From: Senegalimassilia anaerobia JC110
Lineage (GTDB): Bacteria > Actinomycetota > Coriobacteriia > Coriobacteriales > Eggerthellaceae
Reading direction: 5' to 3'
Length of the DNA stretch: 58,247 nucleotides
NCBI RefSeq assembly: GCF_000236865.1
Contig: NZ_HE611016.1
Location: 83,939-142,185, forward strand
Under the pieces are notes generated by a model. It saw nothing but the letters and a program-made list of their open reading frames with translations, searched no databases and was not told the DNA's origin. Below are positions 49,470 to 57,793 of this stretch, piece by piece. Every line of letters begins with the position of its first letter. The first letter of the stretch is position 1. The translations under genes were made by a program, and so were the position numbers.

Positions 49470-50891
49470 CTATTCCTCAAGCGGCAACGCTAGGCCGTAC
49501 GGGTTTTCAACGGAAAGATTGCTTGCATTGCCGAACACCACCCACAGGTTGCGGTAAGTAAGCGGGCGGGGAATACTTGCCTCGCCGTACCCGTCGGTGA
49601 AGTAGATAAGCAGCGCGTCGCGGAAGTAGCGGCGCTCGTTGATGTATTCGATGACGGGCGTGAAGCTGGTGCCGCCACGTCCTTCGACGCGATCAGGCGG
49701 GTCTTTTGGCGATTTGAGCTGATAGACCCGTTGAATCTCCTCATCGCATTCGATGACGGTCAGCTCGAACGAGCGCCGCGCGATGATGGCGAATACCTCG
49801 TTGAATATCTGCTCGATCTCGCTGTCGCTTACCGACCCGGATGTGTCGATGGCCACCACGATCTTCAGCGTTTTGCTCTCGCGCGTGCCCGATAGGTCGA
49901 AACGTTGCGGCTGCCTGCGGTTGAGGCGCATGCGCGTTTTCGTTTTGTCGGCAGCTATAGTGCCCACGTATTTCTTCAGGATGGCTTTCCAGTTGAGCGC
50001 GGACGGCTTGTTTGCGCGCGCTACGGCGGTGGAAAACCGGGCGGGCATAAGACCGCGCGCTTCGCCATCCATCATGCTGTCCACCTCGTTGAGCAGCTCT
50101 TTTACGGCCTCTGCCATTGCCTCGGCGGATTCGCTTGCGGGTTCGTCGTGTTCTGCGGCAAAGGTCCATGCGTGGTCGTTGATATTGCCGGCGGCGCCCG
50201 CCGCGGTAATGACGTTGCTGGAGCCGGCTTCGTTGTCGCTTTCTGCGCTGCCGCTTGGAATCGGCGCGATGCCGTCCTGCTGCGGTTCGCCCAGCATGTT
50301 CGCGTGGTGCTTGATGAGGTCGAAGTAATACTGGTAGCTTTCCAAAGGCTGAACACGTGAAAGCCGGAACTTGTCCCGGATGACCTTCGACGTGACTACG
50401 CCTTTCGGCGCCTGCATGAACTTTTTCCCGTGCTTTATCTCAGCGTTCAGCATGTCGTTTACCGATGCATCGGCGGCATAGTTGAACAGCTCAAACAACT
50501 CGGGGTTGCCCTCCGGGTTCGATTTCATCATTTCTGCGGGGTGGTTGAACACCACATGATCGATTTCGTGGCAGAAGATGTACAGGATTTCCTTCAGCGA
50601 GTACTTCAGCAGGATAAGCGGATTCGTCTCGAACACGGGCGGGTACTCGCCTAGGCGAATACCCGCGATGGTGCTCACGGCGTAGTTCGTTCTAAACGCC
50701 ATGGACATGAGGAAATAGCCGTAATAGGTATCGCGTTCTGCAATAAGGAACAGTGTCACAAGCTGGGCGAATCGTTGGAAATCGGCATCGATTCGCTGTA
50801 GGATGGCCGTGTCTTCGGTTTGCTCGAATTCGCTTACGCTGCTCTTCATGTCTTGCAGCAGCGCGGCAATGTTGTCTTGCTGGTTTGTCAT
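49470..50891 (-). CDS. VWA-like protein with N-terminal metallopeptidase-like domain (DUF2201 type)
   Basis: 473 residues; ATG 50891 overlaps the ATPase stop by four bases. The N-terminal domain carries HEIDH at 108-112 in ILYIFCHEIDHVVFNHPAE, a zinc-binding H-E-x-x-H. After a linker, the VWA domain has the MIDAS start DTSGS at 349-353 (LKIVVAIDTSGSVSDSEIE), GRGGTSFTPVIEYI (Thr), and LLIYFTDGYGEA (Asp). MoxR ATPases act on VWA partners (RavA-ViaA, CoxD-CoxE, NorQ-NorD). Likely the substrate-binding or remodelled partner of the upstream ATPase. Confidence 0.85.
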   Translation of the reverse strand: MTNQQDNIAALLQDMKSSVSEFEQTEDTAILQRIDADFQRFAQLVTLFLIAERDTYYGYFLMSMAFRTNYAVSTIAGIRLGEYPPVFETNPLILLKYSLKEILYIFCHEIDHVVFNHPAEMMKSNPEGNPELFELFNYAADASVNDMLNAEIKHGKKFMQAPKGVVTSKVIRDKFRLSRVQPLESYQYYFDLIKHHANMLGEPQQDGIAPIPSGSAESDNEAGSSNVITAAGAAGNINDHAWTFAAEHDEPASESAEAMAEAVKELLNEVDSMMDGEARGLMPARFSTAVARANKPSALNWKAILKKYVGTIAADKTKTRMRLNRRQPQRFDLSGTRESKTLKIVVAIDTSGSVSDSEIEQIFNEVFAIIARRSFELTVIECDEEIQRVYQLKSPKDPPDRVEGRGGTSFTPVIEYINERRYFRDALLIYFTDGYGEASIPRPLTYRNLWVVFGNASNLSVENPYGLALPLEE

Positions 50892-52216
50892 TTGCTGCCT
50901 TGAATCGCTTTGCGCGTTGAATCTGACAGGTCGAGCATATTCATGAGATCCTGCTCGAACACGTCGAACAAAAGCTCGATGAGGTCATCGCCTTCCGTTG
51001 TTTTCGCGGCAGCGATTTTCTGCGCGAACAGCAGCTTGGTGGAGCTGTCCAGGGCGCCGATCAGCGCGCTGAGCTGCTGCTTCGTTTTGTCGAGTCCCTT
51101 TGTGTCCAGCATAAGGAAATCCAGGTTCTCCTGTAGGTACTCCAGCACGGCATCACATGTTTGCACGCGTTTCGCCACGGGCATCTTCTCGATTGCGGGC
51201 GCAACGGTGGTTAGCCTCTCGTCGTCCGAGAACACCTCTTCTGCCGTAAGAGCGTTGACAGTTTCAACTAGGCTGGCGAAATACATGGTCGCAACGGTGC
51301 CGCCAAGCTTGGCAGCCGCCAGCTCTTTCATATCCTTGGCAACAACGCGTTCGCTGTTTTCCTTGGCTGCGAAAAACGGTCGCAACATGGGCTCGCTGGA
51401 CAAAATGGTGTCGACCATGTCCCAGCCGCGTGGCGAGGGCGTGGGCTTTTCCTCGTCGTCGAGCACGGCGGTGGATTCGGAGAGACATTTCGGATTCTGC
51501 TTGATGAACTGCAGGATTGCGGGCGAGATGCCGGTTTTCTTGCCGTAGCGGATCCACTCGTTCGCGTTGCTGGTCACCTTCAGCTTTAGGAAGCGATCGA
51601 GCTGTGCGGGGTCCATTTCGTTAGTGGCGTACGCGCTGTTTTGCGTGCTGGGGTTCATGGCGCCCACGAAGAACACCCACCAGGGGAACCGGTAGCCGTT
51701 CACCGTTTTGGTGAGCAGGATGTTCATGAGCTCCCTGTACACGGTGTTTTCCGTGCGGTTGATTTCGTCAACGAAGACGATGACGGGCTTCACCTTGCCG
51801 GAAAGCAGCAGGTCGATCTTCTCTTGCGGGGTGAGGTCGTTTTGCGCATAGCGATTCTCCGCGCCGTTGAGCACGTCGTTCTCTTCGACGGTTTTGCCCG
51901 CTTGCTCAAAAAGCAGCTTTTCCTGCGCCTGAATGCGCTCGACTGCGTAGTAGGGCAGGAATTTGAACTGCGTTTTGCCCTGCTCGTTCTCGTATTGGTA
52001 GGGGATGCCGGTAATCTCGCCTTCTTTAAGCGTTCCGCCCTCGATGGTGATGCATATGCCGCCAAGTTCTTCCGCCACGGTTTTCACGATGGCGGATTTG
52101 CCGATGCCATGCTTGCCGCTGATCAGCGGGGTGATGGCAACGTTTTCCTTATCAGTGGCTATGTTGGCCAAAATGGCGCGTTTGATCAGGCGCGCGGCGT
52201 TGTTCACGGAAATCAA
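50888..52216 (-). CDS. MoxR-type AAA+ ATPase
   Basis: 442 residues; ATG 52216 overlaps the preceding stop by four bases. Walker A GKHGIGKSA at 34-42, EGGTLKEGEITGIPY, Walker B VIVFVDEINR at 145-154, sensor 1 VFFVGAMNPS at 181-190, arginine-finger region MDPAQLDRFLKLKV. The MoxR signature is clear. It should remodel the VWA protein encoded next. This pair is fused by overlapping starts into a restriction operon, which is unusual. Confidence 0.9.
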   Translation of the reverse strand: MISVNNAARLIKRAILANIATDKENVAITPLISGKHGIGKSAIVKTVAEELGGICITIEGGTLKEGEITGIPYQYENEQGKTQFKFLPYYAVERIQAQEKLLFEQAGKTVEENDVLNGAENRYAQNDLTPQEKIDLLLSGKVKPVIVFVDEINRTENTVYRELMNILLTKTVNGYRFPWWVFFVGAMNPSTQNSAYATNEMDPAQLDRFLKLKVTSNANEWIRYGKKTGISPAILQFIKQNPKCLSESTAVLDDEEKPTPSPRGWDMVDTILSSEPMLRPFFAAKENSERVVAKDMKELAAAKLGGTVATMYFASLVETVNALTAEEVFSDDERLTTVAPAIEKMPVAKRVQTCDAVLEYLQENLDFLMLDTKGLDKTKQQLSALIGALDSSTKLLFAQKIAAAKTTEGDDLIELLFDVFEQDLMNMLDLSDSTRKAIQGSK

Positions 52217-52884
52217 TATCGGACTCCTTTAAGGCGCAGAAATGCGTCGAGCTTGTTCGAACGGCTCTCTTTTTTGCGCCAGTTGTTTTTGCCCTGCTTC
52301 AGTACGGTTGTGGCGCTGAGATCGGTGAAGTGCTTGATGAAGAACTCCTCGCTGAACGTTTGCCATCGCGCAATAGCGTTATGGTCAAGCGTGGGGAAGT
52401 ACTGCTCCAAGAACTCCTCGCTGAAGCTCATTCGCTCTATAAGCGCGGACAGCTCACTTTTGGATAGCTCGTTGATATGGGCTTTCACAAACCGCTCATC
52501 AAGTTCGGGCGTATTGCGCACAAGTTTGATGAATGAGCTTTGCGAGCTATCGCCTAGCCGGGTGGCTTCGATCGCGCTCATGACTTGCTGGTCTTTGCTG
52601 GGTGCTGGCCTTCCTGCGTTTTGCGACGGGGCAGAATGGGGCGAAAGCTCCTCAAGCGGGATTTTGGGTAGCTCGGGCTTTTCGCTGGGTTTCCGTTGGC
52701 TTTGGCGTTGCTGCTCAAGTGCTTGCCGGCGCTTTTGACGAATCGACGCGATGGTGGCCTTGCAGCTTTTGACGTAATGATAGTCGTAATCGCCGGTTTC
52801 CAGCTGTTCTTCCAGGCAGTCCAGGTCGATATCGAGCAGCTCAGCCTCCTGGGTGAGAAGTATCTCTTTGATGCTCATGTCCAT
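52213..52884 (-). CDS. Unrecognised protein between hsdR and the MoxR ATPase
   Basis: 223 residues from ATG 52884, eight bases after the hsdR stop. Helical N-terminus (IKEILLTQEAELLDIDLDCL, CKATIASIRQKRRQALEQQR), a Pro/Ser linker, then helical repeats with the recurring pattern SEEFLEQYF and SEEFFIKHFTDL, reminiscent of short repeated helices. No enzyme motif. Probably a structural partner of the module. Confidence 0.6.
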   Translation of the reverse strand: MDMSIKEILLTQEAELLDIDLDCLEEQLETGDYDYHYVKSCKATIASIRQKRRQALEQQRQSQRKPSEKPELPKIPLEELSPHSAPSQNAGRPAPSKDQQVMSAIEATRLGDSSQSSFIKLVRNTPELDERFVKAHINELSKSELSALIERMSFSEEFLEQYFPTLDHNAIARWQTFSEEFFIKHFTDLSATTVLKQGKNNWRKKESRSNKLDAFLRLKGVRY

Positions 52885-52892
52885 GCTTTCGC

Positions 52893-55800
52893 TTACTCGA
52901 TTATGGGTTTATGCAACGCGTTAAGCGTCTCTTTTGCGATGACGATTTTGTCACCGAAAAGCTCGACAACGCCGATGTTGTTAAAGGGGCTTTCGTTGCG
53001 AAGCGTCTTTGAGGTGATGTCGCCATTCGCCTGCGCGTAAGCGACCATCTGCTGCAAGTACGCTTTTTGCTGCTCGGTGAGCTCCGCGTCGTTGAGCAGG
53101 TGCTCGAGTTTTTGCTCCACTGCTTCATCGGCGATGCCAACCTGCTGGCGTAGGAATCCGAGTGCCTCGGCATGCTCTCCCCATGCAAAGCCCGACCATG
53201 CGGCGAAATCGGCATCGGTGCCCATCGTTGCGGTAAAGGTTTGCTTGAGCTGCTCCTTCTCGTTGCTGGTAAGTGGCTCCAACGATCGCAGTTTTGCCAG
53301 CATGATATTGCCGTCGTCCTGCAGGTATTCATTGGCCTTCTCGATATAGGACTTGCTGCGGCCCATACCGTTTTGCTCGCCTTCGTCGATTATCTGATCA
53401 GGCAGGTCGATGATGTAGAAGTTTCGCTCATCGGGTATGTACTTCATAAGGTTGCGCAGCTCTTTGCGCACGTACTCAGCCCGCTCGAACGAGAAATCGT
53501 CAAGGATATAGGCGCCATCCATCATGGCTGCGATCAGCTTCTCGTGCTTAAGCACATCGGGAATGGTCTTGAGCTTCTGCAGCTGTTCCATGCGCTCCGT
53601 GAACAGGGTTTTCACCGACGAGAAACCGTTCCTGATAGCGGCGGGGTCCTTGCCTTCCTTCACGCGCGTCAGGTATTCCGATTCGACTGTCAGCACGAGT
53701 GAATCGAAGCTTTTGACTTTCGGTTTGCCGGGTTCGGCGGGGATGAGCGGGATGACTTTGTCGCACAGCTCATCGGCCGCCGATGCCGTCAGATTGTCCA
53801 GCCTGCCTTCTTGGCGATACTTGTTGACGAACCCGATGCTGCGATTCACTGCTATCGCGTCGTTGTTCAGATTGGCGATGGCGCCGGTGAAGAAATCGTG
53901 CAGCTCTTTCTCGTACTGCTTCTCGAAGCTGGTTTTCCCCGATTTGCCTTGCAGTTGCTGAAGGATTTCCAGCTTTTTCTGGTTGATGCGTACGCTCTGG
54001 CTGAAAGCGGGCTTTGTGGCCTTCCCGCTGCCCTTGACCGTCGACCAGGTGTTCGTGGCATTGAAATATCTGAAGTTGTCGTACCAATCGAACGCAAGAA
54101 AGCCCGCTTTGTCTTCGCCGGGGCCGAACAGGTCGGGCGACAGGCGCGTGCCGCGGCCTACCATCTGCAGGAACTTGATTTTCGATTTGACTTCCTTGAA
54201 GAACACCAGGTTCACCGCATCGGGGATATCCACGCCGGTATCCAGCATGTCTACGCTTACGGCTACCTGAGGCAGCTTATCGCGCTCGCCGAAGTCGTCG
54301 ATGATCGCCAGCGCCTCATCGACCTTGCTGTCGATGAGTTTGCAGAACTCGTTTCCCAGGTGGTCGTATTCCTTATGGAACTCCTCGACGATGACCTCTG
54401 CTTCGACGTGTTTCTTCGAGAAGATGATGGTTTTGCCGATTTTGTCGCCTGCGTCAACTTTCAAGCCGTTTTGCATGAGGTCGTCGAGCATGGTGCGGAT
54501 GGTTCCGCGGTTGATATCCTTCGAGCCAGGCGTGATTATCGTATGGGCCATTGCTTCCGCGTTGGAGTTTGGATCGTTTGGCGTATCGGCGGTAGTGTAG
54601 ACCTTTTCGACTGCTTCTTTCTGCTCGTCGGTGAGGTTGTCGTAGGAGATGCCCCTGCGCAGGCCTTCAGTTGTCTTGTCAAGCACGTGGAAGCCCACAA
54701 GGTAGCCTTCGTTGATGGCCTGCTCGAGCTCGTAGGCGTAGTCGGGCTCGCCGCTCACGGTTTGGAAGACCTCGTAGGTGCTTTTTGATTCTTCGCAGCG
54801 CGGCGTGGCGGTCAGGCCGACCATAAGCGAATCGAAATAGTTGAACAGCAGCGGATATTTGCCGAAGATGGAGCGATGTGCCTCGTCCACGATAATGAGG
54901 TCGAAGCGGCCGATGCCGAATTCGCGGGTGTCGCCGTCGATAAGCCCGATCATGGTTTGGTATGTGGCGAAGATGATGCGGGCGTCTTTGTCGCGGTTGT
55001 TGCTGGTGCCGGTGAACATGGATGTGGTCACGTTCGGAAGCAGCTTGTTGAAGTTCTTATGCGCCTGACGCACAAGGCTGGTGCGGTCGGCAAGAAACAG
55101 CACGTTTTTGACCCAGTTCGCCTCCATGAGCACTTTGACCAGCGAAATCGATACGCGGGTTTTGCCCGTTCCCGTTGCCATGACGATGATGCCGCGTCGA
55201 CGCTTTTGGTCTTGGAAGACGTTGCAGATGCTGCGAATGGCGTCTTTTTGGTAGTCGCGATTCGTGATGCTGTCTTCGATTGGTGGATTCGATATGTCCT
55301 TGCGGGCGTTTGCGCGCTGCTTTAGCAGCTCGAGCTCGTCGACGGAATGGAAACCGAACACGCGTCGCACCGGGAAGCCGAGCGCGTCGATGCAGAAGAT
55401 GTGATAGCCGCTCACATAGTAGGCCATGGGGCGGAACCCGAATTTCTTCTCCAGGAGATCTGCCGCGTTGAGCGCGTGCCTTCTGCCTTCAAGGGGGTTG
55501 GCAAGGGCGTGCGCGTAATCAATGACGGCAAGTGGGCGGTTGTCTCTGCCGTATAGGATGTAATCGATGGTCGAGCCGTCCTCCAGCGTCATGTTGATGG
55601 ATGCGGTCTCGGGGTATGCCTGGTCGTCGCGCGTGGCAACGGCCCAGCCTGCTTCGCACAGCGATGCCTGAACGTAGAGCTTTGCGTTTTTCCGCTCGTC
55701 CCCGTGCCGCTTGGTGGAGAAGCGCGCCTGCCGCAACGTTTCGGCGTATCGGGCAACCACCTCGTCCGTGGGGATGCAAGGTTGCTCGGGTTGCTTGGGG

Positions 55801-56318
55801 ATATGAGCGGATGGCGAAGGTGTTGGGGCGGGTGCTTGCGCTTGGGGTGAGGCGACGGGCTGCTCGGCGGCGACTTTGGCGGGCGCTTGCTGCTGCGTGC
55901 GTGCGGTGTTCAGGGGCGATTCGAAAACCGGGTAGTCTTCGATAAGCTCAAGGTTGATGAAAACCTCCCCAATGATGTAGTGCAGCTGCTCAAGCGTGTC
56001 GCAGGCGGTTTGCGGATCGAGGCGTTCTCCGTGTGCGCCTAGATTGCCGTTCTTTCGAACGGTATGCATGGCGCTGATAATCGTTTCGTCGTTGATATAG
56101 TTGACGAAGCGGTGATCGTTCATTTTTTCGAAAAGGGTTTTGCCCCCGTCTTCGTATTCGGCAACTGATCGATAAATCAGCGTGACGATGTATTCCAGTG
56201 CGGTGCGTGCAGATGCGCAGCTTTGCGCTGGGAGGGGGCGGGCAAGCTGCTCGGCGGCGCTGCAAGTTTCAAAAAGCTGCGAAAACCCGGGAACGTTTTT
56301 TACGAAATCGAAATTCAT
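52893..56318 (-). CDS. hsdR: Type I restriction subunit with altered nuclease motif
   Basis: 1141 residues. N-terminal DUF4145 helices (1-130), an HsdR nuclease-fold region (190-330), SF2 translocase with Walker A ATGTGKTRVS at 381-390, DEAH at 478-481, GLTATPR at 501-507, and the C-terminal helical HsdM-binding region. In HsdR the nuclease has D...E-x-K, as in PLAVVEAKR. Here the same place reads TIDYILYGRDNRPLAVIDYAH: D252 is kept but E-A-K is replaced by D267-Y-A269. The catalytic Lys is missing, so cleavage by this subunit is doubtful while translocation looks intact. It heads an operon of accessory genes including an HNH nuclease. Confidence 0.93.
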   Translation of the reverse strand: MNFDFVKNVPGFSQLFETCSAAEQLARPLPAQSCASARTALEYIVTLIYRSVAEYEDGGKTLFEKMNDHRFVNYINDETIISAMHTVRKNGNLGAHGERLDPQTACDTLEQLHYIIGEVFINLELIEDYPVFESPLNTARTQQQAPAKVAAEQPVASPQAQAPAPTPSPSAHIPKQPEQPCIPTDEVVARYAETLRQARFSTKRHGDERKNAKLYVQASLCEAGWAVATRDDQAYPETASINMTLEDGSTIDYILYGRDNRPLAVIDYAHALANPLEGRRHALNAADLLEKKFGFRPMAYYVSGYHIFCIDALGFPVRRVFGFHSVDELELLKQRANARKDISNPPIEDSITNRDYQKDAIRSICNVFQDQKRRRGIIVMATGTGKTRVSISLVKVLMEANWVKNVLFLADRTSLVRQAHKNFNKLLPNVTTSMFTGTSNNRDKDARIIFATYQTMIGLIDGDTREFGIGRFDLIIVDEAHRSIFGKYPLLFNYFDSLMVGLTATPRCEESKSTYEVFQTVSGEPDYAYELEQAINEGYLVGFHVLDKTTEGLRRGISYDNLTDEQKEAVEKVYTTADTPNDPNSNAEAMAHTIITPGSKDINRGTIRTMLDDLMQNGLKVDAGDKIGKTIIFSKKHVEAEVIVEEFHKEYDHLGNEFCKLIDSKVDEALAIIDDFGERDKLPQVAVSVDMLDTGVDIPDAVNLVFFKEVKSKIKFLQMVGRGTRLSPDLFGPGEDKAGFLAFDWYDNFRYFNATNTWSTVKGSGKATKPAFSQSVRINQKKLEILQQLQGKSGKTSFEKQYEKELHDFFTGAIANLNNDAIAVNRSIGFVNKYRQEGRLDNLTASAADELCDKVIPLIPAEPGKPKVKSFDSLVLTVESEYLTRVKEGKDPAAIRNGFSSVKTLFTERMEQLQKLKTIPDVLKHEKLIAAMMDGAYILDDFSFERAEYVRKELRNLMKYIPDERNFYIIDLPDQIIDEGEQNGMGRSKSYIEKANEYLQDDGNIMLAKLRSLEPLTSNEKEQLKQTFTATMGTDADFAAWSGFAWGEHAEALGFLRQQVGIADEAVEQKLEHLLNDAELTEQQKAYLQQMVAYAQANGDITSKTLRNESPFNNIGVVELFGDKIVIAKETLNALHKPIIE

Positions 56319-56357
56319 GACAACCTACCTTCGCCAGCAAAAAGGTACTTTTGCTTA

Positions 56358-56363
56358 ATTATA
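56358..56363 (-). promoter_or_regulatory. -10 box of the hsdR operon
   Basis: On the minus strand a perfect TATAAT lies about 40 bases before the hsdR ATG (56318), preceded by a TTGCGCAA dyad (56386-56393). No well-spaced -35 was found. AAGGTAGG precedes the ATG. Confidence 0.5.
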
Positions 56364-56414
56364 GTGGCAAGCCGGTGGGGTTTGTTGCGCAACATATTCC
56401 GCCCAGGACGTTTC

Positions 56415-56564
56415 CTAGCACAGCCTTAACGATTCTCCCAGGTCGTTCCCGCATTCGACCATCTTCAGGCCGGGGATGCGGTGGTATAGGTCGGGCGAGC
56501 ACGTGAGCAGGGTGGCATCGTGGCGCATGGCCATGGCGCCGACACGGAGTTCGGCAAGGATCCG
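56415..56564 (-). pseudogene. PIN-domain (VapC-like) toxin, C-terminal fragment
   Basis: Minus-strand text RILAELRVGAMAMRHDATLL, then TCSPDLYHRIPGLKMVEC, resembles the C-terminal third of PIN-domain RNases (A-x-A-x-x-H-x-A-T-L-L-T). It stops at TAG 56415. The upstream part is lost where a plus-strand flavoprotein gene fragment begins, so both were cut at one junction near 56530-56560. Confidence 0.6.
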
Positions 56565-56831
56565 AAGTACCTGATCCCCGTCAAGCAAGCGCCGTTCTAC
56601 GGCATCCATCGTCGCATGCGCTGCTCCACCATTTGCGCAGGTCTTGAGGTCAATAGCGAAAACCAGGCGCTCACGGCCGAGGGCGAGCCGATCGAGGGCC
56701 TGTACGTCATCGGCAACTGCGCTGGCAACTTCTATGGTGGCGTTGATTACCCGTTGGATATCTACGGGCTGTCGCTGGGCCGTTGCGTGAGCGCCGGCTA
56801 CATGACCGGCCGTGCGTTGGCTCAAAAGTAG
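56520..56831 (+). pseudogene. FAD-dependent fumarate-reductase-like flavoprotein, C-terminal fragment
   Basis: About 100 residues match the end of FAD_binding_2 reductases: TEFGKDPKYLIPVKQAPFYG, RMRCSTICAGLEVNSE, GLYVIGNCAGNFYGGVDYPL and IYGLSLGRCVSAGYMTGRAL. The first about 400 residues, including the FAD-binding N-terminus and catalytic Arg, are missing. The next gene is a membrane multihaem cytochrome 13 bases on; such flavoprotein-cytochrome pairs are common anaerobic respiratory reductases in Eggerthellaceae. This copy is broken. Confidence 0.8.
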
Positions 56832-56844
56832 GAAGGTGGAGAAG

Positions 56845-57516
56845 ATGAGCGAGAACACTGAGAAGGCGCCCGAGCAAGCTGCCAAGCCTGCGCCGAAGAA
56901 GGGCATGACGCGCGGGCGCATCGTCACCGCCGTGGTGGTTGCGGTGATTATTGTGGCAGGATGCGGCATGTTCGCCTGGCATAACAGCCCCAGCTTCTGC
57001 GGGACCGTGTGCCATACGCCCATGAGCAAGTACGTTGCCGACTTCGAGGCCGGTCCGGTTGACGGAGGCAGCACCGCTATGCTGGCCGCTTATCACGGCG
57101 CTGATGCGGATATGAACTGCCTGAGCTGCCATGAGGCCAAGATCGACGAGCAGGTGACCGAAGGCATGAGTTGGATCTCCGGCAACTACAACTTCGATTC
57201 CGATACGCAGATGCTCGAAAGCCGCTCCGGTGAGCTGCCGACGGCCGAGTTCTGCCTGAAGAGCGGATGCCATGACGGTATCAACACCGTCGACGACCTG
57301 ACCGCTGCCACCGCCGATCGCGAGTCCAACCCGCACGATTGGAGCCAGCACGGCGTTGTGGCCTGCGGAAACTGCCATAAGGCACACGAGACCAGCGAGT
57401 TCTACTGCACGCAGTGCCACCTGGATGCCACATATTCCAGCGTGCCGAACGGCTGGAACGTCGTTATCGACGGCACCACCTACAAGGTGAACGACGGCCA
57501 GCTGGTCGAGCAGTAA
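56845..57516 (+). CDS. Membrane-anchored five-haem NapC/NrfH-like cytochrome c
   Basis: 223 residues from ATG 56845 (AGGTGGAG upstream). One N-terminal transmembrane helix (IVTAVVVAVIIVAGCGMFAW), then five haem sites: CGTVCH (C-x3-CH), CLSCH, CLKSGCH (C-x4-CH), CGNCH and CTQCH. It should carry electrons from menaquinol to an extracytoplasmic flavoprotein reductase. Two of the five haem motifs have non-standard spacing. The partner flavoprotein gene directly upstream is truncated, so this cytochrome may be orphaned or serve another reductase. Confidence 0.88.
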   Translation: MSENTEKAPEQAAKPAPKKGMTRGRIVTAVVVAVIIVAGCGMFAWHNSPSFCGTVCHTPMSKYVADFEAGPVDGGSTAMLAAYHGADADMNCLSCHEAKIDEQVTEGMSWISGNYNFDSDTQMLESRSGELPTAEFCLKSGCHDGINTVDDLTAATADRESNPHDWSQHGVVACGNCHKAHETSEFYCTQCHLDATYSSVPNGWNVVIDGTTYKVNDGQLVEQ

Positions 57517-57793
57517 GCAAGCGTTAAACGAGCGGCAAACGGACAGGTGGTGGCTTCAAGGGCCACGCGCCAGCCGAAGTTCTGCGAGCAGGAAGCGGGT
57601 CGCGTTGGGGCGCGGCCCGCTTTCGCGTTGTCGGGTGCGCCGGCGAGGGTGCGGGCCTGCGCTAGCGGCCGCTACGCCGCCCGCCACGCCGTCGGCGACA
57701 TCGCGTAAAGATCGTTTGTTACGGCGGGGCGCTGGCGGCCGCGTCCATCGGCGAGGCCCCGGAGGCCGGTGACGCGGGTTCCGGGCGCCCTTG
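57517..57793. other. Convergent intergenic gap with terminator-like hairpin
   Basis: AAGCGGGTCGCG (57593-57604) pairs with CGCGGCCCGCTT (57611-57622), 12 bp with one G-U pair and a six-base loop, followed by TCGCG rather than a T-run. It lies between the convergent cytochrome and trmO genes and probably ends transcription. No gene is present. Confidence 0.5.
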
